Part shown: positions 8,847 through 18,646 of the stretch, piece after piece
Layout: each line of letters starts with the position of its first letter
Numbering within the stretch: position 1 is the stretch's first letter
Origin: Bacillota bacterium
GTDB lineage: Bacteria; Bacillota; Clostridia; Lachnospirales; Lachnospiraceae
Length of the DNA stretch: 64,000 nucleotides
NCBI GenBank assembly: GCA_023392535.1
Contig: JAEVYY010000024.1
Coordinates: forward strand, 62,001 to 126,000
Direction of reading: 5' to 3'
Program-made: the position numbers and the translations under genes
Notes under the pieces: generated by a model
What the model was told of the DNA's origin: nothing
The model's database searches: none
Seen by the model: only the letters and a program-made list of their open reading frames with translations

Positions 8847-10523
8847 TTATGATTCTGTCGAAGGAATTTGTAAAATAGCACCATCCGTTCCGCTGGTTAC
8901 CATGGTACGATACCTTGCTAAATATCCAGTTGTTACTTTAGGTTCTCTTGGTTTCCATTTTCCCCTTCGTACTTGTAACTCATCTTCTGATACATCCACA
9001 TTTAATGTATGAGCAGGTATATTAATCCGAATAATATCGCCTTCTTCAATCAAAGCAATCGGTCCACCTACCGCCGCTTCTGGCGATACGTGTCCAATGG
9101 ATGCTCCACGTGATGCTCCCGAAAAACGACCATCCGTTATTAATGCAACACTCGAGCCAAGGCCCATTCCCGCAATTGCTGAGGTTGGATTCAACATCTC
9201 TCTCATACCAGGTCCGCCCTTTGGTCCCTCATAACGGATTACGACTACATCTCCTGCTACGATCTTATTGTCCTTTATTGCTGCAATTGCATCTTCTTCA
9301 CAATCAAATACCCTTGCTGGTCCAGAGTGTTCCATCATTTCCGAAACAACAGCAGAACGTTTAACGACGCTTCCAGCCGGTGCAATGTTGCCTTTTAATA
9401 CGGCGATACCTCCCGTTTTACTATAAGGATTATCAATTGGTCTGATTACTTCTGTGTTTTTGTTGACCGCATTCCTGATATTATCTTTTATAGTCTTTCC
9501 TGTCGCTGTCATTAAATCGGTTTCTAACAGACCTATTTTATCCAGCTCATTCATAACCGCATAGACTCCGCCTGCCTCATTCAGATCTTCCATATAAGTT
9601 GGACCTGCTGGCGCTAAATGGCATAGATTAGGTGTCTTTTCGCTCAATTCATTTGCGATATCAAGATTGATATTGACACCCGCTTCATGTGCAATTGCAG
9701 GTAAATGTAACATGGAATTGGTTGAACAGCCAAGCGCCATGTCAACAACCAACGCATTCATAAATGCTTTTTCACACATAATATCCCGAGGTCTTATATT
9801 TTTCTCTAATAATTCCATTATCTTCATTCCCGCATGTTTCGCCAGACGGATTCTTTCGGAATAAACGGCTGGAATCGTACCGTTCCCCTGAAGTCCCATG
9901 CCAATCGCTTCTGTTAAACAATTCATACTATTTGCGGTATACATCCCTGAACAAGAGCCACATGTAGGACATACTTTTTCTTCAAATTCTTCCAGTTCAT
10001 CCATACTCATATTTCCTGCTGCAACACTACCTACCGCTTCGAACATGCTGGAAAGACTCCTTTTTTGACCCTGTACACGTCCCGCCAACATCGGTCCTCC
10101 GGACACAAAAACAGTTGGGATATTTAATCTTGCAGCCGCCATCAACAGACCTGGTACATTTTTATCACAATTAGGAATGCATACAAGTGCGTCAAAACCA
10201 TGTGCCATTGCCATACACTCAGTGCTGTCAGCAATCAAGTCCCTTGTGACAAGAGAATATTTCATCCCAATATGTCCCATAGCAATACCATCGCATACTG
10301 CAATTGCAGGAAATACGACAGGCGTTCCACCAGCCATTGCAACCCCCATTTTTACAGCATCTACTATTTTGTCCAGATTCATATGCCCCGGTACAATCTC
10401 ATTATAGGAGCTTACTATTCCAATTAAGGGTCTCTCTCTCTCCTCTTTTGTAAATCCCAAAGCATTAAAAAGAGAGCGGTGTGGAGCCTGTTGCGTACCT
10501 TTCGTTACTGAATCACTTCTCAT
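8847..10523 (-). CDS. ilvD: Dihydroxy-acid dehydratase
   Basis: 558 residues. Iron-sulfur enzyme dehydrating dihydroxyisovalerate/dihydroxymethylvalerate. Cluster cysteines are seen in CIPNCDKNVPG and CPTCGSCSGM; the C-terminal GRFSGASRGASIGHVSPEA signature is intact. Lies between ilvB and the acyltransferase in a leuB-to-ilvB cluster on the same strand. Confidence 0.95.
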   Translation of the reverse strand: MRSDSVTKGTQQAPHRSLFNALGFTKEERERPLIGIVSSYNEIVPGHMNLDKIVDAVKMGVAMAGGTPVVFPAIAVCDGIAMGHIGMKYSLVTRDLIADSTECMAMAHGFDALVCIPNCDKNVPGLLMAAARLNIPTVFVSGGPMLAGRVQGQKRSLSSMFEAVGSVAAGNMSMDELEEFEEKVCPTCGSCSGMYTANSMNCLTEAIGMGLQGNGTIPAVYSERIRLAKHAGMKIMELLEKNIRPRDIMCEKAFMNALVVDMALGCSTNSMLHLPAIAHEAGVNINLDIANELSEKTPNLCHLAPAGPTYMEDLNEAGGVYAVMNELDKIGLLETDLMTATGKTIKDNIRNAVNKNTEVIRPIDNPYSKTGGIAVLKGNIAPAGSVVKRSAVVSEMMEHSGPARVFDCEEDAIAAIKDNKIVAGDVVVIRYEGPKGGPGMREMLNPTSAIAGMGLGSSVALITDGRFSGASRGASIGHVSPEAAVGGPIALIEEGDIIRINIPAHTLNVDVSEDELQVRRGKWKPREPKVTTGYLARYRTMVTSGTDGAILQIPSTES

Positions 10524-10601
10524 TTTATTTTTCCTTCCTTCCCTATATACAATTGCAAGCAGCAGTATTTTGGCTGCTTATTAATTCTTCTTTACATGTC
10601 A

Positions 10602-11657
10602 CTATAAGCGGCACGGAAATAATTTCTTTTCTATCGGTATCATAACATAATTACTGAACATTAACAAAATAAATGCATATACATATGCGTGCAATGGAGT
10701 TAGGATCTGAATTGACAATCCCATAACAGAGAACGTACAAGCAAATAACGTCTTTACAATTGTTTCATTTCCGCACAACGCTAATGTATGTTTTCCTAAG
10801 ATATTAAAATAAGGAATCCTCTGTAACCACATCGCTATAAAAATCTGTATCAGAATAATGCAAAGTGCTATAAAGACTGGATAAATCCACGTAATGGCCG
10901 GAATAGCTCCAAAAATCGGATAGATAATAAAATAATCTTTTCTTCCAAAAAATGTAAGAATCGTAACAACTAATGCCACTAAAGTACAGACTGCAGCCAG
11001 AATTAAAATCAGATATTTTTGCCATCCTGCCTTTTGTTTTATTTTATTGTATGATATTACTTGCATATATGGAAACAAACATGCGCCTAGCGCATAGAAA
11101 AACAAATAATACAATGCGCTGTCTATGTTAAAGATCCATTTTGGTGTTTCTGTCGCATCAAACGGTAATAGATTTGCTGTCAGACAGTAGATTAATAAGG
11201 TCGCCATAAGTGAATATACAGGTTTTTTTACTAATTTTAAAACAATAAAAAACAGAATACTTACTACAAATAAACAGGGTAAGAACCAAAGCGCGGGAGC
11301 AAACAGCTGATTCCGGATTCCAAATACCATTTGTTTTACGAGCGGTATAAGATCTCTTATTGATCTGTTTTCCTGAACGACTATAATCCCTAGGTTCACA
11401 AGGGAGAAAATAAAGTATGGTAACAGTAAATGTTTCCCTTGTTTTTTCACGTAAGATATCATAGACTTTTCTTTTTTTGCTTTGAGCGCAAAAAAACCAG
11501 ATACAAAAAAGAATAACTGAATGACATACATGCATGCAAACTTATATATATAACCTGCACTGTCTAAAAAATGAGCTATGTATATCGTATAGATTCCTAT
11601 AAATTTTAAAGTATCGATCCATTCGACTCTTTTCTTTTCATTTCCTATCTCTGACAT
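10602..11657 (-). CDS. Membrane acyltransferase, acyltransferase-3 family
   Basis: 351 residues with about ten hydrophobic segments. The N-terminus (RVEWIDTLKFIGIYTIYIAH) carries the family His at the end of helix 1, followed by FFFVSGFF. Members O-acylate surface polysaccharides or lipids; the substrate cannot be told from sequence. It sits 10 bases after leuB and 78 bases before ilvD, an odd guest within an amino acid cluster. Confidence 0.82.
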   Translation of the reverse strand: MSEIGNEKKRVEWIDTLKFIGIYTIYIAHFLDSAGYIYKFACMYVIQLFFFVSGFFALKAKKEKSMISYVKKQGKHLLLPYFIFSLVNLGIIVVQENRSIRDLIPLVKQMVFGIRNQLFAPALWFLPCLFVVSILFFIVLKLVKKPVYSLMATLLIYCLTANLLPFDATETPKWIFNIDSALYYLFFYALGACLFPYMQVISYNKIKQKAGWQKYLILILAAVCTLVALVVTILTFFGRKDYFIIYPIFGAIPAITWIYPVFIALCIILIQIFIAMWLQRIPYFNILGKHTLALCGNETIVKTLFACTFSVMGLSIQILTPLHAYVYAFILLMFSNYVMIPIEKKLFPCRL

Positions 11658-11667
11658 TCGTTTTCTT

Positions 11668-12750
11668 CTATATCCTCCCTGTTAAAAGATCTCCCATCTT
11701 CACACATCCTACTTGTTCACATCCATCTGACATGATGTCCAATGTACGATAACCATCTTTTAAGACTTGTTTTACAGCAGAATCTATTGCATCTGCTTCT
11801 TTATCTAAGTCAAAAGAATAACGCAGCATCATAGATGCTGAGAGAATGGTTGCAATTGGATTTGCTATATCTTTTCCTGCAATATCCGGTGCTGAGCCAT
11901 GACTCGGTTCATAGAGACCAAATTTGGAATCATTCAAGCTGGCAGATGCCAGCATACCGATAGAACCAGTTACCATACTTGCTTCATCCGATAAAATATC
12001 TCCAAACATATTTTCTGTCAAAATAACATCAAATTGCGCGGGATTCCTCACAAGTTGCATGGCGCAATTATCTACCAACATATGTTCCAGCGTAACTTCC
12101 GGGTAATCCTTCGACACCTCATTTACGACAGCTCTCCACAATCTGGAAGAATCCAGCACATTCGCTTTATCAACACTGGTCACCTTCTTCTTTCTCTTCC
12201 TTGCAATATCAAATCCTTTGATTGCAATACGGCGAATTTCATTTTCATTGTAAGTCAACGTATCAATCGCTCTTCGAACACCGTTTTCCTCTATTGTCAT
12301 TCTCTCACCGAAGTAGAGACCTCCTGTTAATTCGCGCATAATCATCATATCGAATCCAGTCGCACTGATTTCTTCTTTCAAGGGGCATGCCGCTTTTAAC
12401 TCGTCATATAAAACTGCCGGTCTTAAATTCGCAAACACATGCAACGCTTTTCGGAGTGCGAGCAGTCCTGCTTCCGGTCTCAAATTTGGAGCGAGTTTGT
12501 ACCAAGGTGAAGTTTCCGTATTGCCACCAATGGATCCCATAAGAACAGCATCCGAATTCTTTGCATCTGAAATTGCTTCTTCTGTTAATGGTACTCCATG
12601 GACATCAATCGATGCCCCGCCCATCAAAATATCTTTAAACGTGATGGTATGACCATATTTAACTGCAATTTTATGTAATACTTTTTTAGCTTCTGTTACG
12701 ATTTCAGGCCCAATTCCATCTCCTGGTATACATACGATATTTAAATCCAT
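11668..12750 (-). CDS. leuB: 3-isopropylmalate dehydrogenase
   Basis: 360 residues, standard length. Oxidative decarboxylation in leucine synthesis. GDGIGPEI at the N-terminus and the metal/substrate region ENMFGDILSDEASM with the nucleotide loop EPSHGSAPDIAGK are present. First gene of leuB-acyltransferase-ilvD-ilvB. The 165-bp leader shows no T-box-like structure that I could recognise. Confidence 0.95.
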   Translation of the reverse strand: MDLNIVCIPGDGIGPEIVTEAKKVLHKIAVKYGHTITFKDILMGGASIDVHGVPLTEEAISDAKNSDAVLMGSIGGNTETSPWYKLAPNLRPEAGLLALRKALHVFANLRPAVLYDELKAACPLKEEISATGFDMMIMRELTGGLYFGERMTIEENGVRRAIDTLTYNENEIRRIAIKGFDIARKRKKKVTSVDKANVLDSSRLWRAVVNEVSKDYPEVTLEHMLVDNCAMQLVRNPAQFDVILTENMFGDILSDEASMVTGSIGMLASASLNDSKFGLYEPSHGSAPDIAGKDIANPIATILSASMMLRYSFDLDKEADAIDSAVKQVLKDGYRTLDIMSDGCEQVGCVKMGDLLTGRI

Positions 12751-12914
12751 CCTTCCATGCTCTCCTGTCTATTCCAATATTATTTTTAAGACTTCTCTTA
12801 CTCTATACTACCATAAACAGAATATAATCAAAAATATATTTTTTTCATACTGTACATAACTCGAAGTTATGGATAAATTTTTTAATTTGTCACTTGTAAC
12901 TAGTAATTCAAAAA

Positions 12915-12948
12915 ATCCACATTCAATATCTTACTACTGAATGTGGAT
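12915..12948 (-). terminator. Terminator after yajC
   Basis: Arms ATCCACATTCA and TGAATGTGGAT (11 bp) with a 12-base loop, followed on the minus strand by TTTTT, 35 bases after the yajC stop. Confidence 0.85.
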
Positions 12949-12982
12949 CGAATATCCCGTTTACTGATTTCCAAAATACCTT

Positions 12983-13288
12983 TTATTCTGCATTTGCCTT
13001 TTCAACTTGAGCAATTGCTGTTTTTTGCATTGGGATACGACAATTTTTATTATTACCAAATTCCACTATGATGGTATCGTCTGTAATATCAATAATAATA
13101 CCATAAAATCCACTGTTTGTTAGTATACTATCACCAATTTCCATAGATGCTATCATTGCACCCATTCTTTTTTGTTCCTTTTTCTGTGGACGAATCATCA
13201 TAAAATAAACAAAACCAACAATTAATACGAGATAAACGACCATAACTGCACCCGAAGCAGTTGCACCAGCTGTTAATAACACACCCAT
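12983..13288 (-). CDS. yajC: Preprotein translocase accessory subunit YajC
   Basis: 101 residues with a single N-terminal membrane helix followed by MMIRPQKKEQKR, the family signature, and a small beta-rich domain. Works with SecDF in the membrane. It follows tgt, a very common bacterial gene order, and is closed by a terminator. Confidence 0.9.
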   Translation of the reverse strand: MGVLLTAGATASGAVMVVYLVLIVGFVYFMMIRPQKKEQKRMGAMIASMEIGDSILTNSGFYGIIIDITDDTIIVEFGNNKNCRIPMQKTAIAQVEKANAE

Positions 13289-13392
13289 TCTAACTTCCTC
13301 CTAAATTTAATTTACTAAGTCTATCAAACATGATACACAAAAATAGCAATTTCATCAAGTACTTTACTTTTTTTATTTTCTTCTCACATTTC

Positions 13393-14526
13393 TTACAAGT
13401 CGATACTTCGCATGTCTTCCAATTTTTGTTTTTTATAAGAAGTAAAATTGCCACAATCCAATGCTTCCCTAATTTCAGTCATCATCGTATTATAAAAATA
13501 TAAATTATGAAGCACACATAATCGCATACCAAGCATCTCTTTTGCTTTCAGTAAATGCCTGATATAGGCTCTTGAATATCTTCTGCAAGCTGGACACTGG
13601 CAACCCTCTTCAATTGGTTCTTTATCAAGTTCATACCTTGCATTGAACAGATTTCGCTTTCCCTGATTCGTGTACACGTGTCCGTGTCTCCCATTCCTAC
13701 TCGGATAGACACAATCAAAGAAATCAATTCCACGATCTACCGCTTCCAATATATTAGCAGGTGTACCTACTCCCATTAAATAGGTCGGTTTATTTTCAGG
13801 CAGATAAGGAACTGTGTTTTCTATCACCTCATACATTTCCTGGTGACTTTCTCCAACGGCAAGTCCCCCTATTGCATATCCATCCAAATTCATATCTGCA
13901 ATTCTTTTTGCATGTTCGATCCGGATATCAGAAAAAATAGCCCCTTGGTTAATACCAAATAGTAATTGCTTTTTATTAATGGTATCCTCCAGTAAGTTCA
14001 ATCTTTTCATTTCTATTTGGCAACGTTCCAACCATCTGGTCGTTCGTTTTACAGAGTCTTGTACATATTGCTTTTCTGCCTTGCTGGAAGGACATTCATC
14101 AAATGCCATAGCAATCGTTGAAGCCAGATTAGATTGAATTTGCATACTTTCTTCTGGTCCCATAAATATTTTTCTTCCATCGATATGAGAATTAAAATAG
14201 ACACCCTCTTCTTTTATTTTTCGTAGTCCAGATAGTGAGAACACCTGGAAACCACCTGAATCTGTTAAAATTGGCTTATGCCATGACATAAATTCATGCA
14301 GACCTCCCATTTGTTTAATGATTTTATCTCCGGTTCTGACATGTAAATGATACGTATTCGACAATTCCACCTGCGTACCTATTTGTTCCAGATCTTCGGT
14401 CGAAACAGCTCCCTTGATAGCGGCAACGGTTCCCACGTTCATAAAGACAGGGGTCTGAATAACACCGTGAACGGTATGCAATTCCCCTCTCTTTGCCATA
14501 CCTTCCTTTTTTCGTAATTGATACAT
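13393..14526 (-). CDS. tgt: tRNA-guanine transglycosylase
   Basis: 377 residues. Exchanges guanine 34 for a queuosine precursor in GUN-anticodon tRNAs. The substrate motif DSGGFQVFSLSG, nucleophile region (DCVYPSRNGRHG) and zinc site (CQCPACRRYS...H) are intact. Start taken at ATG 14526 behind GAGGAAAAA; an upstream in-frame ATG at 14565 has no good ribosome binding site. Operon with yajC. Confidence 0.95.
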   Translation of the reverse strand: MYQLRKKEGMAKRGELHTVHGVIQTPVFMNVGTVAAIKGAVSTEDLEQIGTQVELSNTYHLHVRTGDKIIKQMGGLHEFMSWHKPILTDSGGFQVFSLSGLRKIKEEGVYFNSHIDGRKIFMGPEESMQIQSNLASTIAMAFDECPSSKAEKQYVQDSVKRTTRWLERCQIEMKRLNLLEDTINKKQLLFGINQGAIFSDIRIEHAKRIADMNLDGYAIGGLAVGESHQEMYEVIENTVPYLPENKPTYLMGVGTPANILEAVDRGIDFFDCVYPSRNGRHGHVYTNQGKRNLFNARYELDKEPIEEGCQCPACRRYSRAYIRHLLKAKEMLGMRLCVLHNLYFYNTMMTEIREALDCGNFTSYKKQKLEDMRSIDL

Positions 14527-14610
14527 TTTTTCCTCATTTCTTAGTAGTCTATTGTAAAAATACAAACAAATATTTTACTGTTGCACAAAAAACTTGCAGT
14601 GAAAAAACCA

Positions 14611-15660
14611 CTACAAGCTTTCTACAAATTCTTCTAATGTGATTCCCTTTTCCGTAATTTCGATGGCAGCTTCTTTTCCTACATAACGGAAATGCCATGG
14701 TTCATATTCGATACTTGTTATATATTCTTTTCCCTTTGGATATCTTAGAATAAAACCATATTCACAACTATGCTCATTAAGCCAAATCCCTGCCTTCGTA
14801 TCACCAAATCCCGCATCTAAAGAGGAATATGAATCACAGATTATATCAAGTGCAAGTCCAATCTGGTGTTCACTGGCTCCTGGTACTGTTACTGTCTGCG
14901 CAGTTGTTTTATAAGCCGCCATATAAGACATCCCTTTTTTCATATACGCCGCAATTTTACGATTAAATAATATTTCCTGCCGATTCATATCGCGATACGG
15001 AGAACAGATTACCAGATTTACATCATCTGATTTTGCCGCCTGTAACATCTGTAACAGATCATCTATAATTCTTTCATCGCATTTCATATTTCCTTTTATG
15101 GTCCCAAGTTTAAACTCGTAACTCTCAGGAACAGGATGTTGTTTATTAATTAATAATAAACGCCAGTCGTCTTTTTCAAGCTCCGTTTTTTCTATGTCCT
15201 GCAAAGCTTTCTCTTCCTTATTTAGAATCTTATTTTCATCTAAAATCTCATCTACTGAATAGAAATCTGTTTTCACATTATTTAAATTAGAATCTTCATA
15301 TCCATCTATCACATCATTGTCATCAAGGATCGTCATCTCTTCTTCTATTGGTTCTTCTGACACTGCACCATCCGTATCGATCTGTGAATTCAAGTTGCTT
15401 CCATCAATGCTATTTTGATACGCAATGGTATCCTTTGTTTGAATAAATCCAATGGATGCAAAACTATTGCTGACCATAAAAAACAATACTAAGCATGCTA
15501 AACTGATTAATTTCTTAGTATTCTGAGTTACTATCAAAACTATCCTATTCATTCCAAGAATAGTCGCAATTCCTACCAATATAGGAACTTTAAGGATTCG
15601 ATATTTTTTCCCCAATTTAGAATACTGATACCGTATTTTCTCTTTTATTGTCTTTTTCAT
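14611..15660 (-). CDS. VanY-type D-alanyl-D-alanine carboxypeptidase, membrane-anchored
   Basis: 349 residues: basic N-terminus, one or two hydrophobic segments (about residues 23-75), a low-complexity acidic linker, and a C-terminal M15B peptidase domain. Zinc ligands are visible in SEHQIGLALDI and EPWHFRYVG. Trims peptidoglycan stem peptides at the outer face of the membrane. Stands alone between tgt and the lactonase gene. Confidence 0.88.
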   Translation of the reverse strand: MKKTIKEKIRYQYSKLGKKYRILKVPILVGIATILGMNRIVLIVTQNTKKLISLACLVLFFMVSNSFASIGFIQTKDTIAYQNSIDGSNLNSQIDTDGAVSEEPIEEEMTILDDNDVIDGYEDSNLNNVKTDFYSVDEILDENKILNKEEKALQDIEKTELEKDDWRLLLINKQHPVPESYEFKLGTIKGNMKCDERIIDDLLQMLQAAKSDDVNLVICSPYRDMNRQEILFNRKIAAYMKKGMSYMAAYKTTAQTVTVPGASEHQIGLALDIICDSYSSLDAGFGDTKAGIWLNEHSCEYGFILRYPKGKEYITSIEYEPWHFRYVGKEAAIEITEKGITLEEFVESL

Positions 15661-15696
15661 ATGTGATCTTAATCCCTTAACAATGCTTACTATAAT

Positions 15697-16758
15697 TTAT
15701 TGCTCGTTCGTTAATTTATGAAAAATAATGCAATTTGGCTTTTCAACTGCTATCTCTTTCCCATTCATGACCAATAACCCCTTATTTAAATCTACAGAAA
15801 AGAAAGTCATGGTATTGGACTCATGATTTAATGAAATCAAGTATTTATTGTTCGGAAACAACAAAGCGTCTTTCGGATAGTCCCCACTAATCGGTAAACA
15901 GAATAATTTCTTTAACTGGCCACTCTTTTGCTCTCTTTTGTACATTACCACACTATTATCTCCTGCATTTGAACTCGTAAGATAATTGTCGTCTACAGAA
16001 AAATTCAGGGCACTCGCAGCAGATCCACCCGCATGATATTGATTTAATGTAGAGATGGATTGAATCTTTTCGAATTCAGGATTATGATTGATTTCTTTAT
16101 ATTCATAGACATCTATCATGTTTTTTAACTCATGTACAATATATAGAAATTTTCCGTCTTTAGAAAATTTTACATGTCTAGGTGCCGATTCAATGTCACT
16201 ATGAATGATATCCACTAATTTTAGTTTACCATTTTTGTGATCCACTCTGTATACGTTGGTATTGTCTGTTCCGAGATCCGCCGCACATAAATATTTATTA
16301 TCCCTTGTCATTTTCACACAGCTTACATGGGGTCTGAAGTTACGCTCTGCAATACTGCCAATCCCTCTGTGAAAAAGTTCATCTGTTATAACTCCTATTC
16401 CTCCATCCTCATTCAATCTAAGAACGGTAATCTTTCCATCATGATAGCCTGCCACAAATAAATAGTTATCTTTATAATCAGTTGATAAATAACATCCACG
16501 CATGCCATTAATAGAGGCCTGATTAATGACTTCCAGCTCTCCCCCTTTTATAATCTTGTAAGCTTCTACACCAAGATCCGTTATGGAATATAAATACTTT
16601 TGGTTATGGGATATTGTTATATAAGAAGAATTGGTTATCTGTACTTCATCTTTCTCTATAAATCTTCCCTTCTCCATATCAACATCATATATTTTAATAC
16701 CATGATTATCGCCTATTGTATAAGTAGATACGTAAGCAACATACTTTTCTCTTGTCAT
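15697..16758 (-). CDS. Lactonase-type seven-bladed beta-propeller protein
   Basis: About 353 residues of the YbhE/Pgl propeller family, with repeated motifs such as RPHVSCVKMTRDNKYL and PRHVKFSKDGKFLY. Characterised members hydrolyse 6-phosphogluconolactone, but many homologues are untested. Start taken at ATG 16758 six bases after GGAGGT rather than the longer reading from 16800. Divergent from the polyamine operon. Confidence 0.8.
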   Translation of the reverse strand: MTREKYVAYVSTYTIGDNHGIKIYDVDMEKGRFIEKDEVQITNSSYITISHNQKYLYSITDLGVEAYKIIKGGELEVINQASINGMRGCYLSTDYKDNYLFVAGYHDGKITVLRLNEDGGIGVITDELFHRGIGSIAERNFRPHVSCVKMTRDNKYLCAADLGTDNTNVYRVDHKNGKLKLVDIIHSDIESAPRHVKFSKDGKFLYIVHELKNMIDVYEYKEINHNPEFEKIQSISTLNQYHAGGSAASALNFSVDDNYLTSSNAGDNSVVMYKREQKSGQLKKLFCLPISGDYPKDALLFPNNKYLISLNHESNTMTFFSVDLNKGLLVMNGKEIAVEKPNCIIFHKLTNEQ

Positions 16759-16913
16759 TTTACGACCTCCAGCCATCTGCTTTTTAAAATCTTTATTCAT
16801 TTTATCATATATCCATACTTTTGTTAATAATAATTATATTTAAATGTAATATTCTATAATTAATAATAAGTTTAAAAATTTTACAAAATATGAAATATTT
16901 CTAATTATTTATA

Positions 16914-16941
16914 TTGACTTTACGTTCATTTTTAGTATAAT
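16914..16941 (+). promoter_or_regulatory. Promoter of the regulator-potABCD operon
   Basis: TTGACT (16914-16919) and TATAAT (16936-16941) with 16-base spacing, upstream of the regulator start at 17009. Confidence 0.8.
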
Positions 16942-16954
16942 AATTATCAGCGTT

Positions 16955-16974
16955 TTTAGTATAGTATAACTAAA
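16955..16974. promoter_or_regulatory. Candidate operator of the XRE regulator
   Basis: Inverted repeat TTTAGT-N8-ACTAAA just downstream of the -10 box. The first arm and flank (TTTTTAGTATA) also occurs at 16929-16939 across the -10 region. Position and repetition suggest autoregulatory binding; this is inference. Confidence 0.45.
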
Positions 16975-17008
16975 CTTTTTGTTTATCATAGCTATTTTAG
17001 GAGAACTT

Positions 17009-17548
17009 ATGAAAATCGGATATAAATTAAAAGAACTTCGGATACAGAAGGGATTAACGCAAGAAGAGCTTGCCGATCGTGCTGAATTATCAAAAGGATT
17101 TATTTCCCAGTTAGAGCGTGATCTTACCTCTCCTTCTATTGCCACACTTGTTGATATACTTAGATGCCTCGGTTCCGATTTAAAAGACTTCTTTCAAGAT
17201 ACGGAAGACGAACAGATTGTATTTCATGACCATGATTATTTTGAGAAGATTGATGATTCTTTGCAAAATAAGATTGAATGGATTATTCCAAATGCGCAAA
17301 AGAACATCATGGAACCCATACGCCTTACGTTAGAGCAGGGTGGATCTACTTATCCTGATGTTCCACATGAGGGCGAAGAATTTGGTTATGTAATTTCAGG
17401 CAGTATCTATATCCATCTTGGTAAGAAAAAATATTTGGCTAAAAAGGGAGAATCTTTTTATTTCATCCCTAACACCAGGCATTATATTTCCGCACACTCC
17501 AAAGCAGGTGCTACCATTATTTGGGTCAGCACACCACCAAGCTTTTAA
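17009..17548 (+). CDS. XRE-family regulator with cupin domain, probable polyamine-response repressor
   Basis: 179 residues: N-terminal helix-turn-helix (residues 1-60, GLTQEELADRAELSKGFISQ) and C-terminal cupin (about 105-175, PHEGEEFGYVISGSI). This PuuR-like architecture commonly controls polyamine genes, and it sits 24 bases before potA in the same direction. Start at ATG 17009 follows AGGAGAA, so the longer reading from 16979 is not used. Confidence 0.88.
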   Translation: MKIGYKLKELRIQKGLTQEELADRAELSKGFISQLERDLTSPSIATLVDILRCLGSDLKDFFQDTEDEQIVFHDHDYFEKIDDSLQNKIEWIIPNAQKNIMEPIRLTLEQGGSTYPDVPHEGEEFGYVISGSIYIHLGKKKYLAKKGESFYFIPNTRHYISAHSKAGATIIWVSTPPSF

Positions 17549-17572
17549 TACCAGACTATTTGGGAGGATCTT

Positions 17573-18646
17573 ATGAATCATAAACTAATCGATCTTGTTC
17601 ATATTTCAAAATCATTTGCATCTAATATTGTATTGGAAGATATGAATTTATACATACGTGAAAACGAATTTTTAACTTTATTAGGTCCAAGTGGGTGTGG
17701 AAAGACGACTACACTTCGTATTATTGGTGGTTTTGAGACCCCCGATAAAGGCAAGGTAATTTTTGACAATATTGATATTACCAAATTACCCCCAAACAAA
17801 CGTCAGTTAAATACCGTTTTTCAAAAATATGCATTATTTACCCATATGACAATCGCTGAAAATATTGCATTCGGTTTAAAAATAAAAAATAAATCGAACG
17901 TATATATTAATGATAAAATTAAATATGCATTAAAATTAGTGAATTTAGAAGATTTTGGCAACCGTATGCCCGAATCCTTAAGTGGCGGTCAACAACAGCG
18001 TATTGCGATTGCACGTGCCATCGTAAACGAGCCAAAAGTATTATTATTGGATGAACCACTTGGAGCACTGGATTTAAAGCTTCGTCAGGATATGCAATAT
18101 GAATTAATCCGCTTAAAAAATGAACTCGGTATCACTTTTATTTATGTCACCCATGATCAGGAAGAAGCTCTGACTATGTCCGATACGATTGTCGTTATGA
18201 ATCAAGGGTATATTCAGCAGATTGGAACTCCAGAAGATATTTACAATGAACCGGAGAATGCTTTTGTTGCAGATTTTATTGGGGAAAGTAATATTATACC
18301 TTCCACTATGATTCGTGATGAATTGGTTGAGATTCTGGGTGCAAAATTTGCTTGCGTAGATACCGGATTTGGTCAAAATACACCTGTTGATGTAGTCATA
18401 AGACCGGAGGATGTTGAGCTTGTTTCTCCCAACATGGGGATGATTCAGGGGATCGTGACCCACATTATTTTCAAAGGTGTGCATTATGAAATGGAAGTTA
18501 CCGCAAACGGATTCGAATGGCTCGTCCACTCGACTAAAATGTATGACGTTGGAACAAGTGTCGGTATTCATATTGATCCGTTCAACATTCAAATAATGAA
18601 TAGACCAGCTTCTGAGGATGAGGAGGCCGTTTGTATCGATGAATAA
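17573..18646 (+). CDS. potA: Spermidine/putrescine ABC transporter, ATP-binding subunit
   Basis: 357 residues with Walker A (GPSGCGKTT), signature LSGGQQQR, Walker B (VLLLDEP) and a C-terminal TOBE domain. Powers polyamine import through PotBC with binding protein PotD, all encoded next in order. Its 3' end overlaps potB by 8 bases. Confidence 0.94.
   Translation: MNHKLIDLVHISKSFASNIVLEDMNLYIRENEFLTLLGPSGCGKTTTLRIIGGFETPDKGKVIFDNIDITKLPPNKRQLNTVFQKYALFTHMTIAENIAFGLKIKNKSNVYINDKIKYALKLVNLEDFGNRMPESLSGGQQQRIAIARAIVNEPKVLLLDEPLGALDLKLRQDMQYELIRLKNELGITFIYVTHDQEEALTMSDTIVVMNQGYIQQIGTPEDIYNEPENAFVADFIGESNIIPSTMIRDELVEILGAKFACVDTGFGQNTPVDVVIRPEDVELVSPNMGMIQGIVTHIIFKGVHYEMEVTANGFEWLVHSTKMYDVGTSVGIHIDPFNIQIMNRPASEDEEAVCIDE

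Noticed and set aside
12751..12914. T-box or leader-peptide attenuator before leuB
   Set aside because: No T-box consensus, antiterminator/terminator pair or Leu-rich short frame could be recognised in the leader.
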